Assembly (NCBI GenBank): GCA_913064995.1
Contig: CAJYBL010000005.1
Span: forward strand, 1 to 29,989
Length of the DNA stretch: 29,989 bases
Reading direction: 5' to 3'
From: an uncultured Alphaproteobacteria bacterium
Lineage (GTDB): Bacteria > Pseudomonadota > Alphaproteobacteria > Puniceispirillales > Puniceispirillaceae
The position numbers and the translations under genes were made by a program. Of this stretch, positions 16,748-24,586 are shown piece after piece. Positions within the stretch are counted from its first letter, which is position 1; the number at the start of each line of letters is the position of its first letter. Under the pieces are notes generated by a model. It was not told the origin of the DNA. It worked only from the letters and a program-made list of their open reading frames with translations, and searched no databases.

Positions 16748-17057
16748 AATCCGTAATCCTCTTATGCCACAAATGCAAAAAGCATAGCCAAGGCATAACA
16801 AGTTTCTAAAGGGTTAGGCAATGCGGATCATCGAATAATGCGCCAAAGATGCATCAAACAGGCGCGACGGTTGCGGTGCGGTGCGGCGTTTGATCCTGTC
16901 ATGTTTATGTCTTGCCCCAATTGGACATTTCCTATCTTGCCTTTGAAACCATGATTTTGCCATTGGTCTGATGGCAAGGTGCATGACCCATCTTGGCGGC
17001 TGGCATTTTTTGTGCTGACATCACCGCCACGCCCGCCCCATTATCAACGGACATGAA
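16748..17057. other. Divergent non-coding region between ArnT-like and MATE genes
   Basis: About 310 bases with no convincing gene. It must hold promoters for both neighbours. It contains three tandem copies of TGCGG (16872-16886) and a perfect hairpin at 16957-16977 (listed separately), then a T-rich stretch at 17006-17012 ahead of the MATE start. An out-of-frame ATG at 17053 precedes the MATE ATG by five bases. Confidence 0.4.
16957..16977 (+). promoter_or_regulatory. Perfect hairpin/operator-like palindrome in the MATE leader
   Basis: TTGCCAT (16957-16963) and ATGGCAA (16971-16977) are exact reverse complements with a seven-base spacer, about 80 bases upstream of the MATE start codon. It could be an operator for a repressor of the efflux gene or an RNA hairpin. 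A competing pairing AAGGTG/CATCTT shares the last two bases of the right arm and is followed by a T-run, so an attenuator is conceivable but unproven. Confidence 0.3.
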
Positions 17058-18428
17058 ATGCGCCGATCCGAAACCGCCACCATCCCGCTAGAACATACCC
17101 GATGGCGCCATATATGGCAGCTGGCATGGCCGATCATGTTATCCAATGTCACCATTCCGCTTGTTGGTGCGGTTGATGTGGCGATGATGGGGCGGCTTGA
17201 TGATCCGGTATTTATCGGTGGTGTCGGACTTGGCATGATCGTGTTTAATTTCATCTATTTCGGGTTTGGCTTTTTGCGGATGGGAACAACCGGTCTTGTT
17301 GCCCAAATGTATGGCACTGGTCAGGATGATAAAATTGCCTTTCTATTGATTCGCGGCATTACGCTTGCGTTTGGGCTTGGCGGTTTATTCATTCTGGCAT
17401 CGCCATTTGTCAGCATGGCTGCGCTTTATATGTTTTCGGCAAGTGATATGGCCGAACAATTAATGACCGACTATATCTCAATCCGGCTATTTGCGGTTCC
17501 AGCGGCGCTTGCCAATATGGTTCTTCTCGGCGGTCTATATGGACGCCAGCAAATGCGGCTTGGTATGGCTTTGCTGTTTCTGGTTAATGGCATAAATCTG
17601 TTTCTTGATATTGTTCTTGTTGCCGGTTTTGGCATGCGCGTCGATGGTGTTGCGATGGCATCAGTGGCGGCGCAATGGGGCGGGTTTGGATTTATGATCT
17701 GGCGCATCACCCGAATCTGGCCAGGCCAGCTTGGGCGATTGATAAGGCCGCTTGCTGGTGCGCGCCTGCCTTTATGGCTTGATTTTGCGGCTTATCGCCA
17801 TTTTTTCACGCTTGGCCGTGATATTTTCATTCGCACCATCTTGCTGATTGGCTGTGAGGCTTTATTGCTCAATGAAGCTGCAAAGATGGATGATCTGGCG
17901 CTTGCCACCTGTCAGATTATGCTGTCGATTTTTGGGATTCTTGCTTTTGCCATTGATGGATTTGCGCATGCTGCCGAAGCGCTTGTTGGCGAGGCGATTG
18001 GCCAGAAGAACCCGACCATGCTTCGCATTGTGATTCGCCGGACAAATTATCTTGCTGGTATGATGGCCTTGCTATTATCGGTTTTGCTGTGGGCGGGCCA
18101 GCCGCTTATTCTGTCACTCATGACAAGCCAACCAGCCCTGATTGCATTTGCTGATGCCTATTGGCTTTGGGTTGTCAGCCTTCCGCTGGCGTCTTTTCTG
18201 GCCTTTCAGATGGATGGCATTTTTGTTGGTGCGACATGTGGCACCCAGATGCGTAATGCGATGATCATTGCCTCGGCCAGCTTTGCCATGGCCATTTTTT
18301 ATCTTTCCTTTGGTTTGACCGGATTAATGGCCAGTTTTGTTGGCTATCTTGCGCTTCGCGGCCTAAGCCTTTGGTGGATGATTGGCCATGTTCACAACAA
18401 GGCTAAAGCTGTTGGCATTGGCGATTAA
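17058..18428 (+). CDS. MATE family efflux transporter (DinF-like)
   Basis: This 456-residue protein is a twelve-helix MATE transporter that exports cationic compounds or drugs using a Na+ or H+ gradient. The first half shows IWQLAWPIMLSNVTIPLVGAVDVAMMGRL, typical of the DinF branch (WPIMLSN.t.PLvG.vDta..G.l), then RMGTTGLVAQMYG. The second half opens near residue 240 with ILLIGCEALLLNEAA and continues with a GFAHAAEALVGEAIGQ segment, again a DinF hallmark. Length and the internal pseudo-repeat are normal. No strong ribosome site is visible at ATG 17058. A weak terminator follows it. The substrate is unknown. Confidence 0.9.
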   Translation: MRRSETATIPLEHTRWRHIWQLAWPIMLSNVTIPLVGAVDVAMMGRLDDPVFIGGVGLGMIVFNFIYFGFGFLRMGTTGLVAQMYGTGQDDKIAFLLIRGITLAFGLGGLFILASPFVSMAALYMFSASDMAEQLMTDYISIRLFAVPAALANMVLLGGLYGRQQMRLGMALLFLVNGINLFLDIVLVAGFGMRVDGVAMASVAAQWGGFGFMIWRITRIWPGQLGRLIRPLAGARLPLWLDFAAYRHFFTLGRDIFIRTILLIGCEALLLNEAAKMDDLALATCQIMLSIFGILAFAIDGFAHAAEALVGEAIGQKNPTMLRIVIRRTNYLAGMMALLLSVLLWAGQPLILSLMTSQPALIAFADAYWLWVVSLPLASFLAFQMDGIFVGATCGTQMRNAMIIASASFAMAIFYLSFGLTGLMASFVGYLALRGLSLWWMIGHVHNKAKAVGIGD

Positions 18429-18450
18429 TCTGTTAGTTTGGTAACGGTTG

Positions 18451-18474
18451 CATGGCACGCCATGGATCATTTTT
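18451..18474 (+). terminator. Candidate weak terminator after the MATE gene
   Basis: CATGGC (18451-18456) and GCCATG (18459-18464) form a perfect palindrome; folding would leave a four-base CACG loop on a five-pair stem. A T-run begins six bases later (18470-18474). The gap before the Ts makes it weaker than the canonical terminator at 1798. Confidence 0.35.
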
Positions 18475-18550
18475 GGCGGCATATTGGCAATTTTGATCAG
18501 TGGTTTTAGCGGGTCAAATCAATAGCGATTTTTGAAAAGGATTTAACAAA

Positions 18551-19936
18551 ATGATCGAAAATTTTGGCCTGCAAAGCGCCGGATCAGCGGGAACCGAAAT
18601 TCACCTGATGACAGTGGATGATTTTGCCATTTGGCAAGCCAAGGCCAGTGACGCGCATCAAGGCTGGATCAGCGCGCAAAATTTTCACGCCAAACCCGGT
18701 AAATCGATCTATTTTGCCACCACTGATGGGCGCATTGATTTCGCCATTGGCATTTTTGGCAATCATGCTGTTTGGGATGGCGCTGCCTTGGCGGCCAGCC
18801 TGCCAAAAGGCCATTGGCAATTTACCGCCGCATCGGATGATCTTGACGCTGGCTTGTTGGAAAGCCTCGCGCTTGGATGGGGGCTTGGGCAATATCAGTT
18901 TCACACCTATCGAAGCGCCCCTGCGCCGGCGGTCAATTACCTGACCCTGCCAGATGGCATTCATGCCGACCGTTTAATTGGCCAGGTGGGCGGGATTTAT
19001 CTTTGCCGTGATCTGATTAACCAGCCGCCAAACCATATGACACCTGCAGCATTGCAAACGGCAATGGAGACCTTGGCCAAAACGCATGACGCCACGCTTG
19101 AAACACATAGCGGAGCAGCCTTGGAATCCGAATTTCCGGCAATCAATATTGTTGGCCGCGCAGCCGAAATTGCGCCAAGGCTGATGGATCTTCGCTGGGG
19201 GAAAAAGGGCCCGAAGGTTACTTTGATTGGCAAGGGCATCACCTTTGATTCGGGCGGGCTTGACCTGAAACCATCAAAGGCGATGGAGATGATGAAAAAA
19301 GATATGGGCGGGGCGGCAACGGTTCTTGGTCTTGCCGCAGCATTGATGGCAAGTCATGTTGATATTCAGCTTCGTGTGCTTGTGGCGGCGGCTGAAAATG
19401 CTGTTTCTGACCGGTCAATGCGCCCGCTTGATATCATCGACACGCGCGCTGGCTTGAAGGTTGAAGTTGGCAATACCGATGCCGAGGGGCGGCTGGTTCT
19501 TGCTGATGCCATTACCTATGCGCTGGAAGATACGCCTGATTTTTTGATTGATTTTGCCACCCTTACCGGTGCGGCGCGGGTTGCGCTGGGAACTGAATTG
19601 CCAGCCCTGTTCTGTAACCATGACAATACTGCGGCGGCAATTTTAGCCGCGGCAGATATGGCGCAAGATCCGCTATGGCGCTTGCCTTTATTTGATGATT
19701 ATGACCGGCATCTTGATGCTGGCTATGCGGCCTTGTCGAGTACCGGCCTGTCGGGATATGGCGGGGCGATTACGGCCGCGCTTTTCCTGCGCCGTTTTGC
19801 CGGTAAAAACACCAATTGGGCGCATATTGATGTGATGGCGTGGAATTTGGCATCGCGTCCGGGTCGGCCAAAGGGCGGCGAGGCGATGGGGCTTCGCGCG
19901 CTTTATGGCTTTATCGAGTCCTTCCAGACTTCTTAA
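18551..19936 (+). CDS. M17 family leucyl aminopeptidase
   Basis: This 461-residue cytosolic exopeptidase removes N-terminal residues from peptides and so could digest peptides brought in by importers such as the one at 292-6486. All two-metal-site residues line up with PepA: K228 in IGKGITFDSGGL, D233, K240, D251, and the NTDAEGRL signature at 308-315 supplying D310, E312 and R314. It lacks the full PepA N-terminal domain but keeps a shortened one. AAAAGGA (18536-18542) lies 8 bases upstream of the ATG. The gene ends seven bases from the convergent GhrA-type gene. Confidence 0.93.
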   Translation: MIENFGLQSAGSAGTEIHLMTVDDFAIWQAKASDAHQGWISAQNFHAKPGKSIYFATTDGRIDFAIGIFGNHAVWDGAALAASLPKGHWQFTAASDDLDAGLLESLALGWGLGQYQFHTYRSAPAPAVNYLTLPDGIHADRLIGQVGGIYLCRDLINQPPNHMTPAALQTAMETLAKTHDATLETHSGAALESEFPAINIVGRAAEIAPRLMDLRWGKKGPKVTLIGKGITFDSGGLDLKPSKAMEMMKKDMGGAATVLGLAAALMASHVDIQLRVLVAAAENAVSDRSMRPLDIIDTRAGLKVEVGNTDAEGRLVLADAITYALEDTPDFLIDFATLTGAARVALGTELPALFCNHDNTAAAILAAADMAQDPLWRLPLFDDYDRHLDAGYAALSSTGLSGYGGAITAALFLRRFAGKNTNWAHIDVMAWNLASRPGRPKGGEAMGLRALYGFIESFQTS

Positions 19937-19954
19937 TAGCCGCCTAATAGCCGC
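19934..19954. repeat. 11-base tandem duplication at converging gene ends
   Basis: TAATAGCCGC occurs at 19934-19943 and again at 19945-19954. The first copy holds the aminopeptidase TAA stop and the second, read on the reverse strand, encodes the last residues and stop of the GhrA-type gene. It looks like a short slippage duplication in the seven-base gap between two convergent genes. Confidence 0.7.
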
Positions 19955-20870
19955 GTGCCCAATCAACCCTGTTTTCGGGTTCGCGTCCGGCCATGATGGC
20001 GGTGATCGCCGCTGCCACCTGCATGGCGGCGGTTTTTGGATTGGTTTGTGCGGCAACATGCGGCCAGATGGTGATTTTGGGATGTGTCCAAAAGGCATGA
20101 TCGGCTGGCAAAGGTTCAATGGCAAATACGTCCAAAGCCGCACCGGCAATTTGCCCACTGCCAATAGCATCAAGCAAATCTGCTTCGACCAATTGCGGGC
20201 CACGGCCGCCATTGATGATATAGGCGCCTTTGGCAAGCTGGTTGAAAAGCTGGTGATTCATAATGCCAGTTGTTGCCGGTGTTAGCGGCAATACCGAAAC
20301 CAGAATATTTAGCCCGTCAAGAAAGGGGGCAAGACCGTCATCACCAGCAAAGATTTCAACATTGTCAATTTGCCGCATACTGCGCGCCCAGCCGCGTACA
20401 TCAAATCCAAGTGCGGCAAAACGCTGTGCAATAATGCCGCCAATGGCACCAACGCCCATGATGCCGATTTTCGCACCGCTTGCCGGTCTTTGCACAATGG
20501 GTTGCCATGTTTTGCTGGTTTGACAATCGCGGTAATAGGCAGCGTCGCGCCAGAAATCGAGTGCCGCCAAAATAGCCCAATGGCTCAGCGCATTCGACAT
20601 ATCCGGATCAACCAGCCGTACCAACGGAACGTCGCGCGGTACGGTTTGATCGCGCATCATATAGTCGACACCCTGACCCTGCATGATGATGCCGCGCAAA
20701 TTCGGCATCTTAGCAAGCTGGCCTTTTGGCGGTGCCCAAACAAGCGCAATATCGGCAAGCTGGCCCTCGGGTGACATCAGATCGACGAGGGTGAAATCAT
20801 CAAGATGACGGCCAAGCTTGGTTCGCCATCCGTCAATTTTTGAACCGCCATAAAATCCGATTGTCGTCAT
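19944..20870 (-). CDS. D-2-hydroxyacid dehydrogenase, glyoxylate/hydroxypyruvate reductase GhrA-like
   Basis: This 308-residue NAD(P)H enzyme probably reduces glyoxylate or hydroxypyruvate. It follows the GhrA branch closely: DIALVWAPPKGQLAKMPNLRGI, GQGVDYM, the nucleotide-binding IGIMGVGAIGG, LVSVLPLTPATTGIMN, the substrate arginine in NGGRGPQLVEADLL, DVFAIEPLP with the catalytic-pair glutamate, WPHVAAQT with the catalytic histidine, and a VDWARGY end matching GhrA's VDRARGY. I chose the ATG at 20870 because AAGGAA lies six bases upstream; an ATG at 20891 is also in frame. It follows the HisN-type gene by 43 bases and probably belongs to the cytochrome c-hisN operon. Confidence 0.88.
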   Translation of the reverse strand: MTTIGFYGGSKIDGWRTKLGRHLDDFTLVDLMSPEGQLADIALVWAPPKGQLAKMPNLRGIIMQGQGVDYMMRDQTVPRDVPLVRLVDPDMSNALSHWAILAALDFWRDAAYYRDCQTSKTWQPIVQRPASGAKIGIMGVGAIGGIIAQRFAALGFDVRGWARSMRQIDNVEIFAGDDGLAPFLDGLNILVSVLPLTPATTGIMNHQLFNQLAKGAYIINGGRGPQLVEADLLDAIGSGQIAGAALDVFAIEPLPADHAFWTHPKITIWPHVAAQTNPKTAAMQVAAAITAIMAGREPENRVDWARGY

Positions 20871-20913
20871 GGGATATTCCTTGTTGTTCATGGCGGAAAT
20901 GCGGAACCGCCGA

Positions 20914-21738
20914 TTAGCCGCCTGCTGATATCAAGTCCAAGGCCGCTTGATGCAATTGCGGTGTTGCGGCAGCAAGAATGCTGGTTGATTGACCAAGCTG
21001 GATTGGCTGGCCGTCAAGATCACTGACGGTAGCACCTGCCGCCAGCATCAGGGCAACAACCGCCATCATGTCATGCGCGGCAAGACTATCTTCCATCACC
21101 AGATCAATATGACCCGCCGCAAGCAATGCGTAATTGTGACAATCACCACCGTAATTGGTGACGGCCACCTGATCGGCAAGCCGGTCAAAATCAACCAGAC
21201 GTTTAGCGCTTAATGCGCGCGGCGATGTTGTTGCCAATCGGGCAGCACCAAGCACGCTTTGCCCGCTGGGGGTAATGGCGGCGCCGTTTAATGTGGCGTG
21301 ATGTGTGCCCGAAAATCCGTTCAGGCCGATATAGCATTCGGCAAAAACCGGCATATCAACAAGACCGGCAACAGGCAGATTGTGATGTAAAAGCCCGACC
21401 AGCGTGCCAAAGGCAGGCTTGCCACTGATAAAGGCCTTGGTGCCATCAATCGGATCAATGATCCAGCGATAGGCGCTGTCTTGATTGCCGGTGCTGGCAA
21501 ATTCCTCACCCATGATCATGTCATCGGGGAATCGTGCAGCAATGGCGGCGCGTAAATCGCGTTCAACGCTTTGGTCGGCAATCGTAACGGGGGATGAATC
21601 CTGTTTGGTTTCAATCGCCGGATTCTGGCGGAACCATTTGGAAATAACAGGCCGGCTTACCAACGGCAAACCGGCCAGAAAGGCAATCATATCAGCCGGT
21701 GTACACTGACCGGCAGATCCGGTCAGTTCAGGCGTCAT
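20914..21738 (-). CDS. hisN: Inositol-monophosphatase family, HisN-type histidinol-phosphatase
   Basis: This Mg-dependent phosphatase of about 274 residues most resembles the alphaproteobacterial HisN type, which dephosphorylates histidinol phosphate in histidine synthesis. The metal site is visible: SPVTIADQSVERDLRAAI, GEEF, IIDPIDGTKAFISG, and a late aspartate in AAHDMMAVV. FISGKPAFGTLVGLL and YGGDCHNYALLAAGHIDLVME are characteristic of HisN rather than SuhB or CysQ. The frame extends to an ATG at 21777, which would overlap the cytochrome gene by 29 bases; the ATG at 21738 gives normal length and a 10-base gap, so I prefer it. No other histidine genes are nearby, so the substrate remains an inference. 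Confidence 0.8.
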   Translation of the reverse strand: MTPELTGSAGQCTPADMIAFLAGLPLVSRPVISKWFRQNPAIETKQDSSPVTIADQSVERDLRAAIAARFPDDMIMGEEFASTGNQDSAYRWIIDPIDGTKAFISGKPAFGTLVGLLHHNLPVAGLVDMPVFAECYIGLNGFSGTHHATLNGAAITPSGQSVLGAARLATTSPRALSAKRLVDFDRLADQVAVTNYGGDCHNYALLAAGHIDLVMEDSLAAHDMMAVVALMLAAGATVSDLDGQPIQLGQSTSILAAATPQLHQAALDLISAGG

Positions 21739-21748
21739 GTCAGATGGG

Positions 21749-22318
21749 CTAGTTGGCACCTTCAGCTGCGATATCATCGGCGCTTGGTAATGCGACAGGG
21801 CTATCAGCCTTGGCCCGCATCCATGCGATCAAATTCGCCCTGTCTTGTGGCTTTTTCAATCCGGCAAAATTCATCTTTGTGCCGCTGATATAGCCTTTTG
21901 GTTTGGCCAGAAATGCGTTCAGCGCGGCATAGTCCCAAGCGCCGCCAAAACCGGCAAGCGCTTCAGAATAGGTATAGCCTTGAGATGCGCCCAGTGGCCG
22001 GTTCACAACATTCCACAACGCCGGACCAACTTTGTTTTGGCCGCCAGCATCAAAGACATGACAAGCAGAGCATTTTTTTGACAGTTTTTCGCCTGCACCA
22101 AGATCAGCATCCGCCAAAAGCGCCATGATCGGCTCAGGGCCGGTATCAACCGGTGCTGCAGCGGCTGTATCGGTAGTTTCAGCAACCTCGATAACATAGG
22201 CGTTTTCAGTAAGTTCTTGATGCGGCACCATCACATCAGCGATTTTGACGCCTGTCATTAACAACAAGGCAGCAAACAAAAACCCTGCAAACACTTTATT
22301 CAAGCGCAATTCATCCAT
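21749..22318 (-). CDS. Membrane-anchored class I cytochrome c (CycM-like)
   Basis: This 189-residue electron carrier has an uncleaved N-terminal anchor (helix about 9-25), a flexible acidic/Ala-Pro linker (about 45-62), and one class I cytochrome c domain. The heme motif CSACH is near residues 83-87. KVGPALWNVVNRPLG follows, and GTKMNFAGLKKPQDRANLIAWM supplies the axial methionine. This layout matches CycM/cytochrome c552, which passes electrons from the bc1 complex to terminal oxidases. It is divergent from kdsB, an order seen in other Alphaproteobacteria, and heads the - strand set with hisN and ghrA-like genes. Confidence 0.9.
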   Translation of the reverse strand: MDELRLNKVFAGFLFAALLLMTGVKIADVMVPHQELTENAYVIEVAETTDTAAAAPVDTGPEPIMALLADADLGAGEKLSKKCSACHVFDAGGQNKVGPALWNVVNRPLGASQGYTYSEALAGFGGAWDYAALNAFLAKPKGYISGTKMNFAGLKKPQDRANLIAWMRAKADSPVALPSADDIAAEGAN

Positions 22319-22525
22319 GCGTCATTCCCGAAATCGGGCTCCCAATTTGAACCAGCCCGAACGGGCAAGGCCTGTGGTCGAAAATCATGCGGTCGAAAAA
22401 CCAACTGATGCGTGGTTAATTAGCGAAAATCGAGCCGCCCCTCAACCCCCTATCTCATGCTTTGTCACGTTATTTCGATAAATTGCTTTGCGCAAAAACA
22501 AAATATGTGATGAATTGCCAAAATC
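22319..22525. promoter_or_regulatory. Divergent promoter region between cytochrome c and kdsB, with repeats
   Basis: This 207-base gap separates divergent genes. It contains a palindrome CCCGAAATCGGG (22327-22338), an adjacent GCCCG-AA-CGGGC dyad (22355-22366), and the nonamer GGTCGAAAA twice (22376-22384 and 22391-22399, 15 bases apart), with a related GCGAAAATC at 22424-22432. These could be regulator sites. No clear -35/-10 pair or ribosome site stands out for kdsB. Confidence 0.4.
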
Positions 22526-23278
22526 ATGGCAAAAAATGACGCAAAAATCATCATTATTCCGGCACGGCTCGCAGCAAGCCGTTTGCCAGGCAAACCACTT
22601 GCTGAAATCGGCGGAAAAGCTATGATCCAGCATGTTTGGGAACGCGCAATGGTGGCCGATTTGGCACCAGTCTATGTTGCAACAGATGATCGCGCCATTG
22701 CCGATGTGATCATATCTGCCGGTGGTAAGGCTGTTATGACCCGCACCGATCACCCATCTGGATCTGATCGGGTTTTTGAAGCCATCGAAACAATTGATCC
22801 AGATAGGCGCTTTACCCAAATTTTGAATCTGCAAGGCGATCTTCCCGATTTATCACCCGAAATTCCGCATTTGCTTGGCGCAACGCTTGATCGTGGCGAA
22901 ACCGATCTGGCAACGCTGGTCACGCCAGCCAGCGCCGAAGAAGCCGCAAGGCCGCAAGTGGTCAAAGCCGTTGTTAGCTGGCAAGATGCCGATTTCGGAA
23001 CCGCGCTTTATTTTAGCCGCGCTGCCATTCCCACCGGCACAACAGACTTATTTCATCATATTGGCGTTTATAGTTGGCGCCGCGATGCGCTTGCCCGTTT
23101 TGTTGCTTTGCCGCCATCGCCATTGGAGCAGGCGGAAAAGCTGGAACAGCTTCGCGCGCTTGAGGCTGGAATGACCATTGCCATTGGCAAAATTGATACC
23201 GCCCCTGGCGGTATTGATACCGCCGAAGATCTTGAAGCAGCCCGCATGCGCGCTGCCGCAGCGCACCACAAAGATTGA
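22526..23278 (+). CDS. kdsB: 3-deoxy-manno-octulosonate cytidylyltransferase
   Basis: KdsB activates Kdo with CTP to CMP-Kdo for lipopolysaccharide inner core synthesis. The 250-residue protein has IIIPARLAASRLPGKPLAEI at the nucleotide-binding start, QHVWERAM, YVATDDRAIAD, TRTDHPSGSDRV, LNLQGDLPDLSP with the metal-site aspartate, HHIGVYSWRRDAL, PLEQAEKLEQLRALE, and GIDTAEDLEAAR at the end, all KdsB hallmarks. It implies a Kdo-containing LPS, which fits the lipid-linked sugar cassette at 13797-16747. It precedes pheA by 102 bases. Confidence 0.96.
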   Translation: MAKNDAKIIIIPARLAASRLPGKPLAEIGGKAMIQHVWERAMVADLAPVYVATDDRAIADVIISAGGKAVMTRTDHPSGSDRVFEAIETIDPDRRFTQILNLQGDLPDLSPEIPHLLGATLDRGETDLATLVTPASAEEAARPQVVKAVVSWQDADFGTALYFSRAAIPTGTTDLFHHIGVYSWRRDALARFVALPPSPLEQAEKLEQLRALEAGMTIAIGKIDTAPGGIDTAEDLEAARMRAAAAHHKD

Positions 23279-23311
23279 CAGCACAGCGTCACCCTCGTAA
23301 AAACGGCGCTT

Positions 23312-23361
23312 CGGGCCGGTCTTGATGACGGCAGGGTTGATCAGACCGTGACACAGGCCCG
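23312..23361 (+). promoter_or_regulatory. Two-part inverted repeat in the pheA leader
   Basis: CGGGCC-GGTCT (23312-23322) pairs with AGACC (23343-23347) and GGCCCG (23356-23361), leaving an eight-base bulge on the right arm; TGAT (23323-23326) can extend the inner stem with ATC (23340-23342). The structure lies just before the pheA ribosome site. No Phe-rich leader peptide is visible, so classical attenuation is not supported. It could be a terminator for kdsB without a T-run, or a translational control hairpin. Confidence 0.35.
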
Positions 23362-23380
23362 TTAAGTCAGAGGAAATTCG

Positions 23381-24226
23381 ATGTCAGATGCAGTTAACAA
23401 AATCGCCTTTCAAGGCGTCCCCGGTGCCTATTCGCATATGGCATGTCAGGCCGTAAAGCCAGATATGGAGCCGGTTGCCTGCGCGTCATTTGAAGATATG
23501 CTGACCGAAGTCCAAGATGGACGCGCCAGCCTTGCGATGGTGCCTGTCGAAAATTCGATTGCTGGGCGCGTTGCCGATATCCATCATCTATTGCCATCAT
23601 CCGGGCTTTATATCATTGGTGAGCATTTTCACCGGGTCAATCATCACATCATGGCACCGCGCGGTGCCACGCTTGATCAATTGACCCAAGTTCACAGTCA
23701 TGCCCAGGGGCTGGCGCAATGCCGCAACCGTGTTCGCGCACTTGGCCTAACCCCCGTCATGCATCCCGATACCGCAGGCGCGGCCAAGGATGTTGCCGCC
23801 GCTGGTGATCCGAAAACTGGCGCCATTGCATCGCGTTTGGCAGCTGAAATCTATGGTCTCGATATTCTGTTTGAATCGGCTGAAGATGATGAACATAACA
23901 CCACGCGATTTTTGCTCATGTCGGCGAAACCATCGGTTCCAGCCGCTGGAGGCGATATGATCACAACGCTGGTGTTTCAATTACGAAGCGTGCCAGCCGC
24001 GCTTTATAAAGCATTGGGCGGATTCGCAACAAATGGGGTCAATCTGACCAAGCTTGAATCCTATATTCGTGCTGGCGTTGCCGAGCAGGCGCAATTCTAT
24101 ATGGATGTTCAGGCACATATTGATGATCCGGCAATGCAGAACGCGATGGAAGAATTGCGCTTTTATTGTAGCAAAGACGAAGTTCACGTTCTAGGCAGCT
24201 ATCCGGCAAGCCCATCACGGTCATAA
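23381..24226 (+). CDS. pheA: Prephenate dehydratase with ACT domain
   Basis: PheA converts prephenate to phenylpyruvate for phenylalanine synthesis. The 281-residue protein begins the catalytic domain at IAFQGVPGAYSHMA and has MVPVENSIAGRVADIHHLL, VHSHAQGLAQCR, and the catalytic HNTTRFLLM (TRF motif). An ACT domain follows from about residue 195 with VPAALYKALGGFATNGVNLTKLESY. The usual ESRP phenylalanine-binding motif reads ESYI here, a variant I recall from alphaproteobacterial homologues; feedback control may differ from the E. coli model. No chorismate mutase domain is fused. GAGGAAA (23370-23376) gives a good start. Confidence 0.95.
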   Translation: MSDAVNKIAFQGVPGAYSHMACQAVKPDMEPVACASFEDMLTEVQDGRASLAMVPVENSIAGRVADIHHLLPSSGLYIIGEHFHRVNHHIMAPRGATLDQLTQVHSHAQGLAQCRNRVRALGLTPVMHPDTAGAAKDVAAAGDPKTGAIASRLAAEIYGLDILFESAEDDEHNTTRFLLMSAKPSVPAAGGDMITTLVFQLRSVPAALYKALGGFATNGVNLTKLESYIRAGVAEQAQFYMDVQAHIDDPAMQNAMEELRFYCSKDEVHVLGSYPASPSRS

Positions 24227-24285
24227 TCACAAGTCCGAATTTGGCATTTATTGCGTTAATAACCTTGCCTTTGGCCATAAAAAAC

Positions 24286-24314
24286 TTGTCGAAACCGCTG
24301 CTTTGTTTCATACA
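24286..24314 (+). promoter_or_regulatory. Candidate promoter for the SRP RNA
   Basis: TTGTCG (24286-24291), a 17-base spacer and CATACA (24309-24314) form a plausible -35/-10 pair. Transcription would begin about 24320, just where the RNA's closing stem begins. The -10 is a modest match. Confidence 0.4.
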
Positions 24315-24319
24315 GATAG

Positions 24320-24415
24320 GCAGGAAGGCTGGGCGGACGTTGCCCCTGCCAATTCGGTCAGGTCCGAAAGGAAGCAGCCGCAGTAGGATGTTTACGGGTC
24401 ACCCAGTCTTCCGCT
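24320..24415 (+). ncRNA. ffs: Signal recognition particle RNA, small bacterial (4.5S) type
   Basis: The RNA partners with Ffh to target membrane proteins. The conserved apical domain reads GGTCAGGTCCGAAAGGAAGC (24357-24376) followed by AGCC, which is the Ffh-binding hairpin with its internal loops. The outer stem is fully complementary: GGAAGGCTGGG (24323-24333) pairs with CCCAGTCTTCC (24402-24412) with one G-U pair. The tetraloop is GAAA where E. coli has GGAA; both are GNRA. Placement right upstream of dnaX-ybaB-recR recurs widely in bacteria. The ends are uncertain by a few bases. Confidence 0.93.
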
Positions 24416-24449
24416 GACTTTTGGCGTTTTGGCGCATCTCGCTTGGCGT

Positions 24450-24473
24450 GGCCGCAATGGCCTTTCCCTTTTT
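24450..24473 (+). terminator. Possible weak terminator of the SRP RNA
   Basis: GGCC (24450-24453) and GGCC (24459-24462) form a short stem with a five-base loop, followed by TTTCCCTTTTT. The stem is only four pairs, so confidence is low. The remaining 110 bases to the dnaX start show no gene; the dnaX frame is open through them but lacks conserved sequence. Confidence 0.25.
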
Positions 24474-24586
24474 CGGGGTTCAGCTTGGCTGAAGATGTCG
24501 CCAGCTTGATAACGCCAATCGCGACTGATCCGACCGGTCACAAATCTTCGCGTGGCCAAGAGCAAGAGATAGGTGTTTACCAGCCG

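Noticed and set aside
16872..16886. Three tandem TGCGG units upstream of the MATE gene
   Set aside because: Too short to suggest a functional repeat or phase-variation tract without evidence of variation.
24443..24586. Upstream extension of dnaX in the same frame
   Set aside because: The extra 48 residues are not like any DnaX start; the conserved sequence begins just after ATG 24587, and the extension would overlap the likely end of the SRP RNA transcript.
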